The notes beneath the pieces were generated by a model that searched no databases, was not told where the DNA came from, and was given only the letters and a program-made list of their open reading frames with translations. 64,000 nucleotides of DNA, from NCBI GenBank assembly GCA_963995505.1, contig OZ023180.1:14956689-15020688 (forward strand). The letters are read 5' to 3'. Below are positions 12,414-26,185 of this stretch, in pieces (the stretch's first letter is position 1; each line of letters starts with the position of its first letter). The translations under genes were made by a program, and so were the position numbers. This DNA is from Hypericum androsaemum (taxonomy: Eukaryota > Streptophyta > Magnoliopsida > Malpighiales > Hypericaceae).

Positions 12414-12830
12414 GAGTCTTCAACTCCAGAAGAACCAACACAACAGCAAAAAATCTTCATACGCGCAACAGAGAGTTTTTCACATTGAAGAAAACTACTC
12501 CAACACCCAACACAATGCCTAAATCTCATAGGCTAGCTTCAATCCCAGAAGCTCCAGCACGACCAATACTCATCTCAGTATGGTGTACTCTCACGGGGCA
12601 CTCTCAAACCATTTCTCTATCGAGTCTTCAACTTCAGAAGAACCAACACAACAGGAGAAAATCTTCATACGCGCAACACGAGAGTTTTTCACATTGGAGA
12701 AAACCACTCCAACACCCAACACAATGCCTAAATCTCATAGGCTAGCTTCAATCCCAGAAGTTCCAGCACGACCAATACTCATCTCAGTATGGTGTACTCT
12801 CACGGGGCACTCTCAAACCATTTCTCTATC
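12414..12830. repeat. 208-bp tandem duplication inside the LTR element
   Basis: The block beginning GAGTCTTCAACT at 12414 repeats at 12622, with copies running to 12621 and 12830. Copies share the segments CCAACACCCAACACAATGCC and TCTCACGGGGCACTCTCAAA. Identity is high by eye. Open frames here reflect the repeat and are not taken as genes. Confidence 0.85.
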
Positions 12831-13904
12831 GACATAGCAGACTCCACCTCCACGGAAAACCTCCACCTTCATATGGACACCGACTGTTGGGGTTACATAC
12901 GAGAGCGAACACCAATCTCAGTCCAAAAAAGAGATGAGGACACCAGCTACAGGCTTTTACATCACCTTCGTATGAACACCTTCTGGACATCAATCTTGAA
13001 ATTCTCCACCAGCTACAAGACTTTACATCACCTTCACGTGAACACCTTCACATGAACACCTTCTGGACACCAAGCTTGCTGTTGCTATTACACCTCACTC
13101 CTCCATCCTCGTAGGCAACAAGGAGAACACTGCATAACCTATTAGTCAAAACAAAACTGATACTTGTACCAAATCTTCACCTTCATCGTCAATGAGTAAC
13201 TGGTCCAAAGAATGTTCAAGGTTTTCACATGATCCACCACTTAGTCCAACATGATACGGCCACTCTATGACCAATCAACCATGAACCCAAACAGATCTGA
13301 TCCAATTCCATGGAACAAGGGAGTCTCCGAGAAAGAAGTCGCCTATAGCTCCTCTAACCTTCTCATACATCTCTCAACTACACATATATGTCCACTACAT
13401 GCGTAGAAGAGACCATTGGACCCGAGCAAAGTCCAATAAGATTTGGCTCAAACACCCAACAAGTCTCCACCTTGAACCAAATCACAAGACCGATCTTCAA
13501 CCGTGAATCTCCAAGACCTGAACTAATCTTCAATTCAAGAGGACCCCAATCTAACCCTTCCTTGGTCAAATTCTTCAACTCAGACAAACAAAATCACCAC
13601 GTCCATCAACCCGACCCAAACTTCATGATCCAAAACAAGACCTAAGATTTGCCTTCAAAAATTGGTCTAATCTTCAAGGATCTCCAATAATCTCTGCCCT
13701 AAACAAGTCTGATTCAACTTCCAAAACCAAGACTAATCACATCCACCAAGCCTCCATAATCAAAACCAAAATGGAACCAGCCTCAAACCGGTCAGAACAT
13801 CACTGATCAGCCCAAAAAATCAACTTCTGGTCGGACCAAAAAACCAAAACTTGGTCAGTCAACTTCTTGTCCTGAAATTCCCAATCCAGACTCTAATTAG
13901 GGTT

Positions 13905-14225
13905 TTTCTTCTATAGGGCGGCGCCGGCCTTTCTTCACACCGGTGGCGGCTCAGCGAGCACGGGACGGCCTCGGACGGCAGCGCAGGCGGTCGGCGGCGG
14001 GGAGACGCGGTTCCTTCTCTCTTTCCCCCCGCAACTCTCTTTCCCGGGCTTCCTTCTCTCACTTTCCGACGTCTCGCAGGGCCTCCCCTTCTGGTGGCGA
14101 AGCGAGCGGCTCTTCCTCAAGCAGCTCGACGGCCCGGCGGACAGAGCTTCTCAGCTCCTCTCTCCAGGCCAGAGGGACGACGGGCACGGCGAGGGGTTGA
14201 CTCCGGACCGGCGGCCCCTCCTTAT
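13905..14225. other. GC-rich block in the LTR element interior
   Basis: This stretch is markedly GC-rich, with runs such as GGCGGTCGGCGGCGGGG, inside an otherwise AT-rich element, and is open in several frames. It sits just inside the 5' end of the minus-strand element, so it may be leader sequence or captured host DNA. No protein family was recognised. Confidence 0.4.
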
Positions 14226-14948
14226 CCAAGGGTTTAGAAAATCATAATTTCAATTTTCCCCAATTTGGTGGGAAATTACCAAACAGCCCCTGCTCAATCC
14301 AGCTTTCTGAAAATTTCAAATATGCCCCTCCTCTTTCCAGAAACTTTAAATCCGCCCTCCTCATAAAACCAAAAACCTCAGTACACCCGGATCAGCTCCA
14401 AAAGCTCTGATACCAATTTGTTAGGGCAGCGGAAGCGTAAACACGGATGTGTAGAACACCCATAACAAATCGTAGTAGAGATAAGAGATAGAAGACACAC
14501 GATATTACGTGGTTCAATCGGAAGACCTACTCCACATGGCCGAGACGATCATCACTATATATGTGGAGATACATGGTACATAAGCCATAAGCGAGGCTTT
14601 GCCTTTAGCCTATCTCTCTTGTGCCTATACTACCATTGCGTTAAGCAAAGACCAAAGAACTTCTAACCCCTAACCTCCTATATATAGAAGCCAAGCCAAT
14701 ATACTTTACAATAAGATTAGAGTTATACTCTAGTTAGAATTCTGGGACAAATCCTAACATTTGCTATTTTCAACATGTTATTATGGAAAAAACTAATTAA
14801 CAAGTTTGTGCTCTAGGATAGTGGAATCGAAATTTCATCTACCCGGTATATTGGTGATTTCAGTGACAGTAAAGAAGTTGTACATTAGAAGAGTCGAGAG
14901 AAATTATATAAACAAAATGACGCCAATCTAAAGTGTGAATGTACATAA

Positions 14949-17578
<2,630 letters not shown>

Positions 17579-17579
17579 C

Positions 17580-18340
17580 TAGTCAAAAGGCAATAACAAA
17601 GTTCCAAATGAACAAATCCTATAAATTGCAAAAAGACAATAACTTTCCTTCCACAATGAGATAAAAAATAACTCTAACAATCTCTAGTCAAAAGGCAATA
17701 ACAAAGTTCTTAAATTTGACAGTTCCACAAATCAGAGGGACAGTTGAAGATGTCTTGCAAGGAAGAAAAAAAACACATGAACAAATCCTATATGTTGCAG
17801 AAAGGCAACAACTTTCCTTCCACAATGAGATTTAAAAAAAAAACAGCTCTCTCCTCGAACCAGCTAATATCATTACACTGAAACCACACAAAGATGGCTG
17901 CTTTCTTTGTACGGATACACTCTCTCCTCGAACTGGGTCAGCTCCAAAACAATCAGCAACAAGGAAACCGAGAAGAAAAGAGAGAAAAAAAAACCCCAGA
18001 AAGGTTGAGCCTTCAGCCAAGTTTCTGACGAGGGCAAGCGAGTAATCTAACCAGTAACTGTTAATGAAGAAGATAAGCAACAATAGAAAGTAGAAAGAGA
18101 TGAAGGTGGTACCTTTAAGACACGGATTTCCCACCAAGCAGCGAGGATCAAATTGGAGACGAAGAGGCCGAGATTCTTTGGGGGTGCCAGAAAGAAGCAA
18201 ACGTGTTTCGTCAGCCTTTTTGAAGATGGATGGAATGGAACGGATGTGGTTTGGAGATGGCCTACGTGGCGCTCTTGCAATGGCAATTTTTCTCTGTCAC
18301 ACTTCTTCACCTTTGACTCGTGTAATTGTGAATTAGTGAT
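17580..18340 (-). promoter_or_regulatory. 5'UTR intron and promoter region of the FtsH gene
   Basis: On the minus strand CTTAAAG/GTACCACC near 18114 is a good donor and TTTGACTAG just before the ATG a good acceptor, implying a leader intron of about 0.53 kb. Upstream, ACGTGGC at 18264-18270 is a G-box/ABRE-like core, common in light-regulated plant promoters. The transcription start is not visible. Confidence 0.5.
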
Positions 18341-19475
18341 GGATCCTTAAAAAAACAGGTAAAAAATTATTAGTCAAATAGTGAATAATCTTTTTAAGCA
18401 AAATTACCCTTAAATAAATCTAATTATAAAAAGAATTTGGTTTTGTTTTTTTTTAAATTGAAACCAGGAAAAACCACTTGTAATTTGGTTTTAAAATTAC
18501 CCGAGTTAGCAATTTAAAGCCACTTGTTCAATGTGAACTCAGGAAAAAGATAGTGGGTGGTCTTTGATAAAATCGTTTTTATAATCTCGATTTTTAAGAT
18601 GTGAGCAAACCCTAGGTATAATTTTTTAACTTAAAATTTCTTGAATTAATCAAATTCTCTTACTACTTACACCAAAATAAGTAAAACTTTTATAAATTGA
18701 TCTTCTTTAAAATAATAACTTCTCTAAATTAATAAAAAGTTTGAGTTCTAAGTCGGGACCAATGTTAAAATGTAATAACCCTATATCGTAAAAACTAATA
18801 AGTTTTCAAAAAATAATTATTACTAAATTTGGTTCTTAAGAACTTATATATATATATATATATATATTACGTACTTTTATTTTTGGTGGAAAGGAAGGGG
18901 AATGCCCCCTATATATAAACAAAATGGTCAATAACAAACCTACTTACAGACCTCTTGTGAGGTTACGACCGCCGGCTTCATCAAAATTCTCTCACGAAAA
19001 AATCCAATTGAGAATATATATATTTTTTACGTATTTTAGGAATTTAAAAAATATTTTAAAACACTAGTTTGTGTTATATTGCTTGTTTGTTAAATTTTAC
19101 GTGATCATTCATCTTCTCAATTGTCTTCAAATAGAACTGGTGATCGTCGTCTTATTGTAAGAAAATATCACAATCGAATGTAACATTTGAACAACGTTGC
19201 AAGCCGAAATTTTTGATAGACAAAATATTTTTTTTGTATTTACATATTTAATATTCAAAAATATAATTTTAATATTTTGAAAAATAAAAACTTCTTTTAT
19301 GTAATAATTTCTGCTATTTTTCTCCCGTTGCAACGAGATTTTACTGTGGTACGAAGAAGCTATGACATATATTAGCTAGTTTATCCAACATAATGTTATG
19401 CCAACACACATCTAGATCCGAGTTCGGAGTTGGCAACAATTTCGACCGTACTAATCATCAACCTATATATAGTTG
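18341..19475. other. AT-rich intergenic DNA with a TA microsatellite
   Basis: No supported gene. An (AT)n tract of about 20 bases lies at 18847-18867. The rest is AT-rich sequence between two divergently oriented promoter and 3' regions. Confidence 0.6.
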
Positions 19476-20828
19476 CTAATAGTACATCAATGTCGGTAAC
19501 CTGTTCCCCCTCATCACCGCCTCCTCCACAGCCTGCACGAACCAGCTCAGGTCCCCACCCAACACACCATCACCATCACCATCCATTCTCACGCCGCCGC
19601 CGCCTCCGCTGCCGCCATTTCCAGCCCTAGGAGGAGCTGCACTTGCACTTGCAGTTGGTGCATTCTTGGAGGAGGCCAACGCGAAGCGGCAAACAGGGCA
19701 CTGCCCTTGGCTTGTAGCCCAAGGCACTATGCATTCCTCGTGGAACATGTGGTCGCACGGGGTCACCATCACTGCGTCCTTGGCCTCGAAGTCCTCCAAG
19801 CACACAGCGCACCGCTTCCCCTCATCTTCCTTCTGCTTGGGGACCACCCTCGCCTGGTCCCGGTAATAGAGGCACAGCCTTGAGGCCATCCTCTTGGGTC
19901 CCGGGTTGTAGGTCGTCTTCTTCAGCTGCTCTACCGCCCTCGCCTGCTCCGCCGGAGACAATCTCGACGGTGGTTCGTGGTGTTCTTGAGTGCCGCCGGA
20001 GAATGTTGGAGCCTGGAGTATTCTTCTCTCCGTTCGTGGGTCATTGTTGATGACAAGTCTTGGAAATGCTAATCTGCAATTACTAATGGTAAGTGCCTCG
20101 TAATTTCTATATGAATTTACGGAAATGTATGGTTTAATTTCTGATAATTTATTATTGATGTAAAAAATTATGGATATCATCTTTGAAATTTATATCTCAA
20201 TTCTAATTTACATCTTAGATTACAATTTTCTTGGGTAAGACTTTAGATTAATGTTTTAATTACTGAAAAATGATCATAGTAATGAAACAAAGATTGACCC
20301 TGTAGTAGGAAGTCGTTCCCATGTATGGATATCGCTTCTTCCCAACCATGGATTATTTGGCCCTCTGTTTGCAACCTGTACATAATCGACGTTAGCAACA
20401 ATAGTTTACTACTTAATTAACTACTTTCTTACAAGTAATAGGGTCGGTACATGCGAAATTTCATTGGTCAGCAAAAAATTTCATAACTAAAAAGGACAAA
20501 TCCACCCCAACATCAAATTCAAATTGTAACCATAGACTCAAAACTCATATGACGTGCGATTAAACAACGACTAATAATAAATCATGAATTAATGTACTAT
20601 ATGATATTAAATCTCAATATATAACCTATAATTTTAATGCAATTAATTTTAGAATTTTCATACTTATACACAATTTCACCATCAAATCTCGATATTTGAA
20701 CACAAATTTCTGTTATGTACGTCCTTTGTATGTAGTGAAATTAAGAGAAAACATTTGATCACTTTCTGAATCCTTGAGATCACCGTAGAAGAAGGATTAA
20801 ATCTCATGCAATATTCCATAACTTGTAC

Positions 20829-20880
<52 letters not shown>

Positions 20881-21035
20881 TATCATATCATATTTAAACT
20901 CACCCGTGAAGAAGTAATTGAAGGACCGAGCGGAGGGAACGCATAGGTGCGGTCGTTGGATGAGTAAGGAGGGTAATCGGAGCCACGCCGGTGGCCATAC
21001 GCCGGCGATATATTGTAATTAAATTCGCCGCTCAT
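19476..21035 (-). CDS. RING-H2 E3 ubiquitin ligase
   Basis: Three exons, 21035-20904, 20375-20299 and 20073-19476, give 268 aa in one frame. Exon 1 starts MSGEFNYNISPAYGHRRGSD and is Tyr/Pro/Ser-rich. Exon 3 holds the RING-H2 finger: C158-x2-C161-x14-C176-x-H178-x2-H181-x2-C184-x10-C195-x2-C198, with the hydrophobic and Trp positions of E2-binding RINGs (VPW after C184). Before it are ILQAPTFSGG and a basic helix starting SPAEQARAVEQLKK, seen in a plant RING subfamily. After it comes a Gly-rich linker and an acidic amphipathic end (DLSWFVQAVEEAV). It should transfer ubiquitin from an E2; the substrate is unknown. No signal peptide or membrane span is seen. Exon 2 uses a weak donor (AGG/GTCAAT), so that junction is less certain than the rest. 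Confidence 0.82.
20833..20878. repeat. (AT)n microsatellite
   Basis: About 23 uninterrupted AT dinucleotides followed by short ATCAT repeats, in intron 1 of the RING-H2 gene close to the exon 1 donor. Likely polymorphic in length. Confidence 0.95.
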
Positions 21036-21856
21036 TGTTCACTTGTCCGTTCAACAACGTCGCTTTTTCCAGAGATATTTGTTTCAGTTTCCAGGAATTG
21101 CTTGGTTCTGAAGCAAAGCACGGGAGGAGGTTGCCTTTTATCGTTCCTTTCCTTCCTCGTTCGCTTATTATTCCTCTCTCTCTCTCCCTAGTGCTTTTGC
21201 TTTGTGTCAACTCCATCTTGAAATTCTTATTCTTCCATTATAAATATGCTATCGAGGGGGGATGTTACGGTAGATACCTCATAGCAATAGATAAAAAAAG
21301 TGTTTTTACTTTTTACTTTTGTTAAATATGTTATATTTAAGGATAAAATAATTATAGGTCTTTTATGTTTGAGAAAATTGATTTAAAAAATATTTAAGTA
21401 TTGTTTAGTCTCCGCTATTTCTCAAATAAAATTGATTAGTTTCTCGACATAAATTCTGGTCACTATTCCGATAAGGTACCTCTAAAAATACTAAAATATT
21501 CCTAACTAAATAATTACTAAATTGCCACTCTTTCCTGACCTTTACGCTCAGTGAATGGATCGATCATTCATGGCTCCGAATGGATTAAACCTTTTTTTTG
21601 AGGTACCAAATGGATTAAACTTTGACATATATATATATCCATTACTTCTTCGACCCTTGCATTTTATTTTATTTTGCCCCAATATTTGTGTCCAAGTGCT
21701 TCTTGAATCTGTGTTAGTTCTCACCACGAAATTAAAGCAACAGTACATCCAAAAAATCAGATCCATAACCCCAACCACATCTGTTAGCAAACCCTAACTT
21801 TCTCAATCTAAGCCAACAATCACATAACTTTATGCCTTCAAACTCGAGGCACAGTT
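21036..21856. other. Upstream region of the RING-H2 gene; no gene seen
   Basis: Contains a CT-rich tract (CTCTCTCTCCC near 21173-21190) that would lie in the RING gene 5' flank, then AT-rich DNA. AATGGATTAAAC occurs twice (near 21580 and 21608). Open frames here lack any recognisable protein. Confidence 0.55.
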
Positions 21857-22058
21857 CTAGAAAGAACGGAAGGCAAGGAGGACACAGTATTGTTTGAAGA
21901 AGTTGGAGTCGAAGGTGACTGTGATCTTGTTCTTGTCGCGTGAGACGGAGATGGAGTCATCGGACACGGGGCTTGCCGCGGACCTTAATCCGCTATTGCA
22001 GGAACTTATCGAGGGAGGCGATACCCATATGATCTTGTCCTCCACCGGCTTCACCTAG
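21857..22058 (-). pseudogene. Ribosomal protein L22 (eL22) gene fragment
   Basis: Reading leftward, KPVEDKI is followed, one frame over, by ASLDKFLQ and RIKVRGKP. The original frame then gives DSISVSRDKNKITVT and DSNFFKQY. This is the central block of eukaryotic ribosomal protein eL22. Frameshifts separate the pieces, and the C-terminal part after KQY is missing or unrecognisable. No introns are seen across a stretch of about 60 codons, which fits a decayed processed copy, though a single-exon genomic fragment is also possible. Confidence 0.72.
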
Positions 22059-22599
22059 TGTAGAGATTGAGGATGGGTGATAATTTAATAATGGATAAAT
22101 TACTGTGTTATTTTTCGTGTTTGATTAAATTGCTAATTTTGTCTTTCGAATTTGAAAAATTATTCTTCCGTTCTTCATGTTTAATTTTAGGAATAATTAC
22201 TGTCAAGTTCCTGATGTTCGTGTTTAATTTTTAGAATAATTATTGTCAAGTTTCTGGTGTTCGGTACATTCGGTGCTCAATCCTCTGTCTTAGAAATATC
22301 GATTAAAAATTCATCAAAATTTGATTTTATTATATTCTCATACCTCTGGTCAGCATATATTTTTTATTTTTCATAAAAATGACAAAAATAACCTTAAAAA
22401 ATACATTCTTCAACCTCTACATCTCAGTGTGAACACCAAGCCCTCCATCTCCTCCCGCCGACGTCAACGCAGATCAGCAGATTGAATACCTTCTTCCCAG
22501 AAAGTCAGAGCAGTTTCTAAGCTAATACCCAGCTACAAATTCACCAAAATATTCTTAATTGAAAAACTGTAAACAAAAACAGCAAAAGGAAACTATCAA

Positions 22600-22630
22600 A
22601 CTCAAAGAGAGAGAGAGAGAGAGAGAGAGC
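22600..22630. repeat. GA microsatellite
   Basis: (GA)n directly after the donor of the DnaJ-like first exon on the minus strand, so it lies at the 5' end of the captured intron. Confidence 0.85.
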
Positions 22631-22634
22631 TCAC

Positions 22635-22694
22635 GGCGAAGGTGGTGGCGGTGGCGCCAATAAGGCCAAAGAGAAGAATCCCCCAAATCTTCAT
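22635..22694 (-). pseudogene. Captured first exon of a DnaJ-domain-family gene
   Basis: On the minus strand an ATG opens a 20-codon exon, MKIWGILLFGLIGATATTFA, ending at a GTGAGC donor. From memory, a plant DnaJ-domain protein family begins with almost the same hydrophobic stretch (MKLWG...GATATTFAV) as its first exon. Upstream sequence looks like a 5'UTR. No following exon was found to the left within 1.5 kb, so this appears to be an orphan first exon inside a fold-back element. A short real gene with unrecognised exons cannot be ruled out. Confidence 0.45.
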
Positions 22695-23289
22695 GTCTTC
22701 TACTCCTTTACTGCGATTATTTCCATAACCATTTTTGTTAATATTACCTAATCCTCGCAACTATCCACACACCCCTCTTTTGCCGCTTAATCCAAACCCG
22801 TCAACGACCCCAACACGGCGTCGTATTAGTTGTTTTCTCCTCTCTTCCTTTGCTGGCCGGATTCGACCGCCTCTTTTCTTCCCGATGCGTGGAAGAAGAC
22901 GTTTCCAAGAGGAAAACGAGACAATAATTGGACGATTTTCCAGTAGAACTATACCAATTAAAACCCTGTCGCCTATGATTACAGAAAACAAAGACGCTAT
23001 GATTTGTGGGTTTGGTTCTTGATGTTTATATTGAGATCTAGATATTAAAGAAGGTATAATTTTTTTATTTTTTGTAAGGATGTTTTTGTCGTTTCTACGA
23101 TAAAAAATGAAAAAATATCTGTTGATATCGAAAAATTTTTAATCAATTTTTGTAAGACATGGGACTAAGCACTCACAGTAATTAATTTTTAATTTTATTA
23201 TATGTTCGGATCTTTGGCACATGTCATCGTTCATTTTCTCATTTTTATTATTAAAATAACAAAAAAAAATATAAAAAAGTTCTTCTTCT

Positions 23290-24240
23290 TCCCTAGGGCG
23301 AATCCTTTCTCGCCGCTGGCAACGATACACCCATTCCGATCACACCCGGCGAGAAAAAAAAGTTCAGCTCCGCCCTGGCGAGTGGTTCGACCTGACCCAG
23401 CTCCTCCCTTCTGCCTACATCCGCACTAGCCCATTCGACTGAGCTAGCCCCAACCACGACCTACCTCCGCAACAGCGAGTCACCGCCGCTTGTGGCGATC
23501 TCACGAGGTTTTTGGCCGCGTGCATGTTCGATCTGGCGTACGTGGGCTTCGTCGAGGACGTGAGCCACCAAACTCCCTGGACCAAGCGGCGACTGCTGGA
23601 GTGCGGGACCACCAAGGCCAGGCTTCCGTTCACCGCTCCGTTGTCAGTTTCTTCTTCAACCTCTTCGTCACTAGCAGTATCCCCGCCGGAGTTGACGAAG
23701 CCATCGATTTTTTCCCCAATTTTTTCTTCTCTTCTTCTTCTGTAGCAGTATCCTCGTCAACCATGGATCTCTCGATGAAGACCACAACTTCGTCGAAGAT
23801 TTAGTCCCGGGACCGCCTCTGACTTCGACTTCGCCGCCGATTCCACCTCGTCGACGACAAGCCCGGTGCGGCCCAAAGTGGCGATTCAACCACCTGTCTA
23901 ACCAGTCGCAGCTCCCCCAACTCAGCTTCATTAGATTTAAAAAAAATTTAGCCTAATTAGATTGGGGGTTTGTCCTGATTGTCTTCCCTGGTTCGACCAC
24001 TTTGGAGTTGGGATTTGGTTGTATTAGAGAGGATTGGAAATTCTTGTGGCCATGGTTGGAGGTAGAAGAGCTTATCTCTTTTTTGAAAGCTTTATCCCGA
24101 CCTATCCGATATGAATCCCGACTGTTTCAGAGTTTGCTGATCTCGACCGATGATTCTTATGGCCGGCGGCAAATCCTTTTGGACGCTTCTCTTCGATCCA
24201 GTGGGAGAAGATGACTTGTTTGGGCAAATTCTTTTTTTTG
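23290..24240. other. GC-rich insert between inverted arms, origin unknown
   Basis: This block is much richer in GC than its surroundings and is open in several frames on both strands, for example CGDLTRFLAACMFDLAYVGF near 23490-23550 on the plus strand. It lies between inverted arms, as captured host DNA would. I do not recognise a family. Confidence 0.4.
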
Positions 24241-24425
24241 TGTTCTTAAAAATATTTTTGTCATTTTAGTGACAAAAATGAAAAAATAATTGCTAACATC
24301 AGTGAGGTACCCGAAAGTACAACAAAATTAAACACGGAAGATGAGAAAATAATTTTTGAAAGAAGGAGGACTAAATCGTCGATTTAATCAAATACAAAGG
24401 ACACTACAATAATTTAGCTTTTAAT

Positions 24426-25395
24426 AATTTCTAGTTAGGGGTATTTGGGTATTTTTAAGAGTGCCTCACTGGAATAGTGCCGTAATTTGTGTCAAAGACA
24501 AACTAATTTTATTTAAGAAATAACAGGGACTAAATAATACTAAACTATTTTTTAAATCAATTTCCTTAAACATCAAAGACTTATGACTATTTTATTCTTT
24601 AATTAAGTGCGAATGTATTCTATAAATAGAAAGTCGTATAACTCTACAAACTCTATAAACGTAACTATTTTGATGAACAGGCTGGCTGGCGATGGCCATG
24701 TCAATTGGGAAGCACGAGAGCCCCAAGCAATACACCTACGAAACAAACCACAAGAGATTTGGTTACCCGGTTCGATATGATGATCTACGTCTGGTGGTGT
24801 ACCAAGCCAAGGAGAATTTTTACTATTTCACTCTTTGGAGCTTCACTTGCTCTTTTACAAAGAAATGTAGCCACCCACTCTCTTGTAACTACAACAAATG
24901 AGGTTACAAATGGTATTTATAGAGCCAACAACCCTAAAAGACCTTTTGGAGTCGGGAGGGGCAAAATAGTCAAGAAAATGTACGGATAGCAAATTCTTCT
25001 TCAACTTGGATTGTGCCTCTCCCCCTTCAACAACAACAACGTCCCATTGGGGGTGTGGATTCAAACATCCCTATTGCCTACAATTTGCAACGCCTCATCA
25101 TTCGCTAGATAGACCTTGCCCAAATTGCCCGGGGGTTGCGTTGCGCCTCAAGAAATAGCACATTTAATCTCTTTGAACGAAGTTGCACCTCAAGAAATAC
25201 CACCGAAGAGTCTTTCAATTTCCTGAAAAGAGTAGAGGGGATCTGAGACTTGGCCCGGCTTTTGACATCAAATTGCCTTGCAAAATTTTTTTGTACCTCC
25301 GATTTAATGGCGGGAAGATCAAAAGAGAGGTTATTATTTATCCTGATGCAGCCAATGAAGTTTCTGGACCTGCGAATAAACGTGAGACATGAAAA
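24426..25395. other. Intergenic DNA, no gene recognised
   Basis: A small open frame near 24692-24900 has no recognisable product. Phrases such as TACAAATGGTATTTATAGAGCC (24905-24925) recall the antisense of LTR promoters, but no second repeat copy was found. A short repeat, CACCTCAAGAAATA-type, occurs near 25145 and 25188. Confidence 0.45.
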
Positions 25396-25606
25396 AACTT
25401 CATTTTTCTTTTTTTTTGAGAAGGGTGGCGCGAAGCCTATATTAAAAAGCACATTACAAGCAGAAAGAGAAAAACAAAAACAAAGAACGATAAAGCTGAA
25501 ACAGAACACGAATCCAAGCCTGTCGGAGACAGAGAGGCATGGGTGAAGGCGAAGGGCAGACGAAAGGCTACGAGAGCTAATCGTCCAAGGCGAAACTTCA
25601 TTTTTC
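25396..25606 (-). mobile_element. 5'-truncated LINE 3' end with 13-bp target duplication
   Basis: AACTTCATTTTTC occurs exactly at 25396-25408 and 25594-25606. Between them the minus strand reads like a LINE tail: CT-rich sequence, a Leu/Phe/Cys-rich pseudo-frame (GFVFCFSFIVL), TTTAATATAGGCTTCGCGCC, and a terminal A-rich run. Only about 185 bp of the element is left, as is usual for aborted reverse transcription. Confidence 0.85.
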
Positions 25607-25844
25607 GGTCCCCACCTTTCCCCCATTAGGGCCCCACCCTAAACCCTAGTACTTTCCGAAACTAATAAGGAAACCAGCAAATTATAAAGTCTTCTCCACA
25701 TAATGGATAATTCTCTGTTTACCAATATTCTGTTAATCCACACTAGTAAATACGCACGCGCATTGTTCTATTTCAAAATCTGCAAAACATATCTTTCAAT
25801 ATTTTTTTTAAGTTGTACAAAAATAAAAAAAGAACGGGGTCGGG

Positions 25845-26185
25845 GGTTCCGGGAGTCAGGGTCCACGGTCCGGGTCGGGGGTCTGGCGGTCCAATGGTCC
25901 GGTGGTCTGGGGGTCCATCGCTTGGGGGTCCGACGGTCGTGGCTTGGGGGTCCGACGGTCTGGTTGTCCGATGGTCCGCGGTCCAAGGGTCTGGTGGTCT
26001 GCGATCCGGGAGTTCGGTGGTCTGGGATCTGTGGTTCGGTGGTCCGGGGGTCCTAGGGTCCGGAGGTCCATGGTTTGGTGGTCTGGTCTGGGGGTCCGTG
26101 GTCCGGTGTTCTGAGGGTTCGGTAGTCCGGGGTTCGTAGTTCGGTAGTCCGTGGTCCGGAGTTCTGTGTTCCGGTGGTCTAGTAG
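25845..26185. repeat. GGTCCG/GGTCTG-rich minisatellite
   Basis: Degenerate short units of 8-9 bases (GGTCCGGTG, GGTCTGGGG, GGTCCGACG) run for about 340 bp. The tract is open on both strands in several frames, because the unit lacks stops. Strong G strand bias: the plus strand is G/T-rich. The open frames are not taken as genes. Confidence 0.85.

Larger units (their letters stand above)
11889..14759 (-). mobile_element. Non-autonomous LTR retrotransposon, minus strand
   Basis: Two direct repeats of about 341 bp (11889-12230 and 14419-14759) begin TGTTAGGGCAGCGG and end in ...AACA. Next to the right repeat is GCTCTGATACCA, the reverse complement of the tRNA-iMet primer site TGGTATCAGAGC. Next to the left repeat is ATCTCCACCTT, a purine tract on the minus strand. 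The element is therefore transcribed leftward with the right repeat as 5' LTR. TTTG flanks both ends, a probable 4-bp target duplication. The 2.2 kb interior has no gag or pol. It holds CT/CA-rich sequence, a 208-bp tandem duplication and a GC-rich segment. It must be mobilised in trans. Confidence 0.88.
22090..24425. mobile_element. Composite of fold-back elements enclosing gene-like DNA
   Basis: A left arm (about 22090-22405) has inverted counterparts at about 23045-23190 and 24235-24425. Shared motifs include TGTTTAATTTT, GTTTGATTAAAT, AAATGACAAAAAT and the TAAGACA/TGTCTTA pair. The pattern fits two adjacent or nested long-inverted-repeat elements: one around 22195-23190 with a DnaJ-like first exon, the other around 23165-24425 with a GC-rich block (23290-23930). 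The arm family is the same as in the element at 41715-42100. No transposase and no clear target duplication were found, so the boundaries are estimates. Confidence 0.5.

Noticed and set aside
12215..13055. Several open frames in the LTR element interior
   Set aside because: They come from a 208-bp tandem duplication in CA-rich DNA, have no recognisable domain, and lie on the strand opposite to the element's transcription.
25813..26139. Gly/Val/Trp-rich and Pro/Arg/Thr-rich frames on both strands
   Set aside because: Direct translation of a stop-free minisatellite; no non-repeat sequence or start context.
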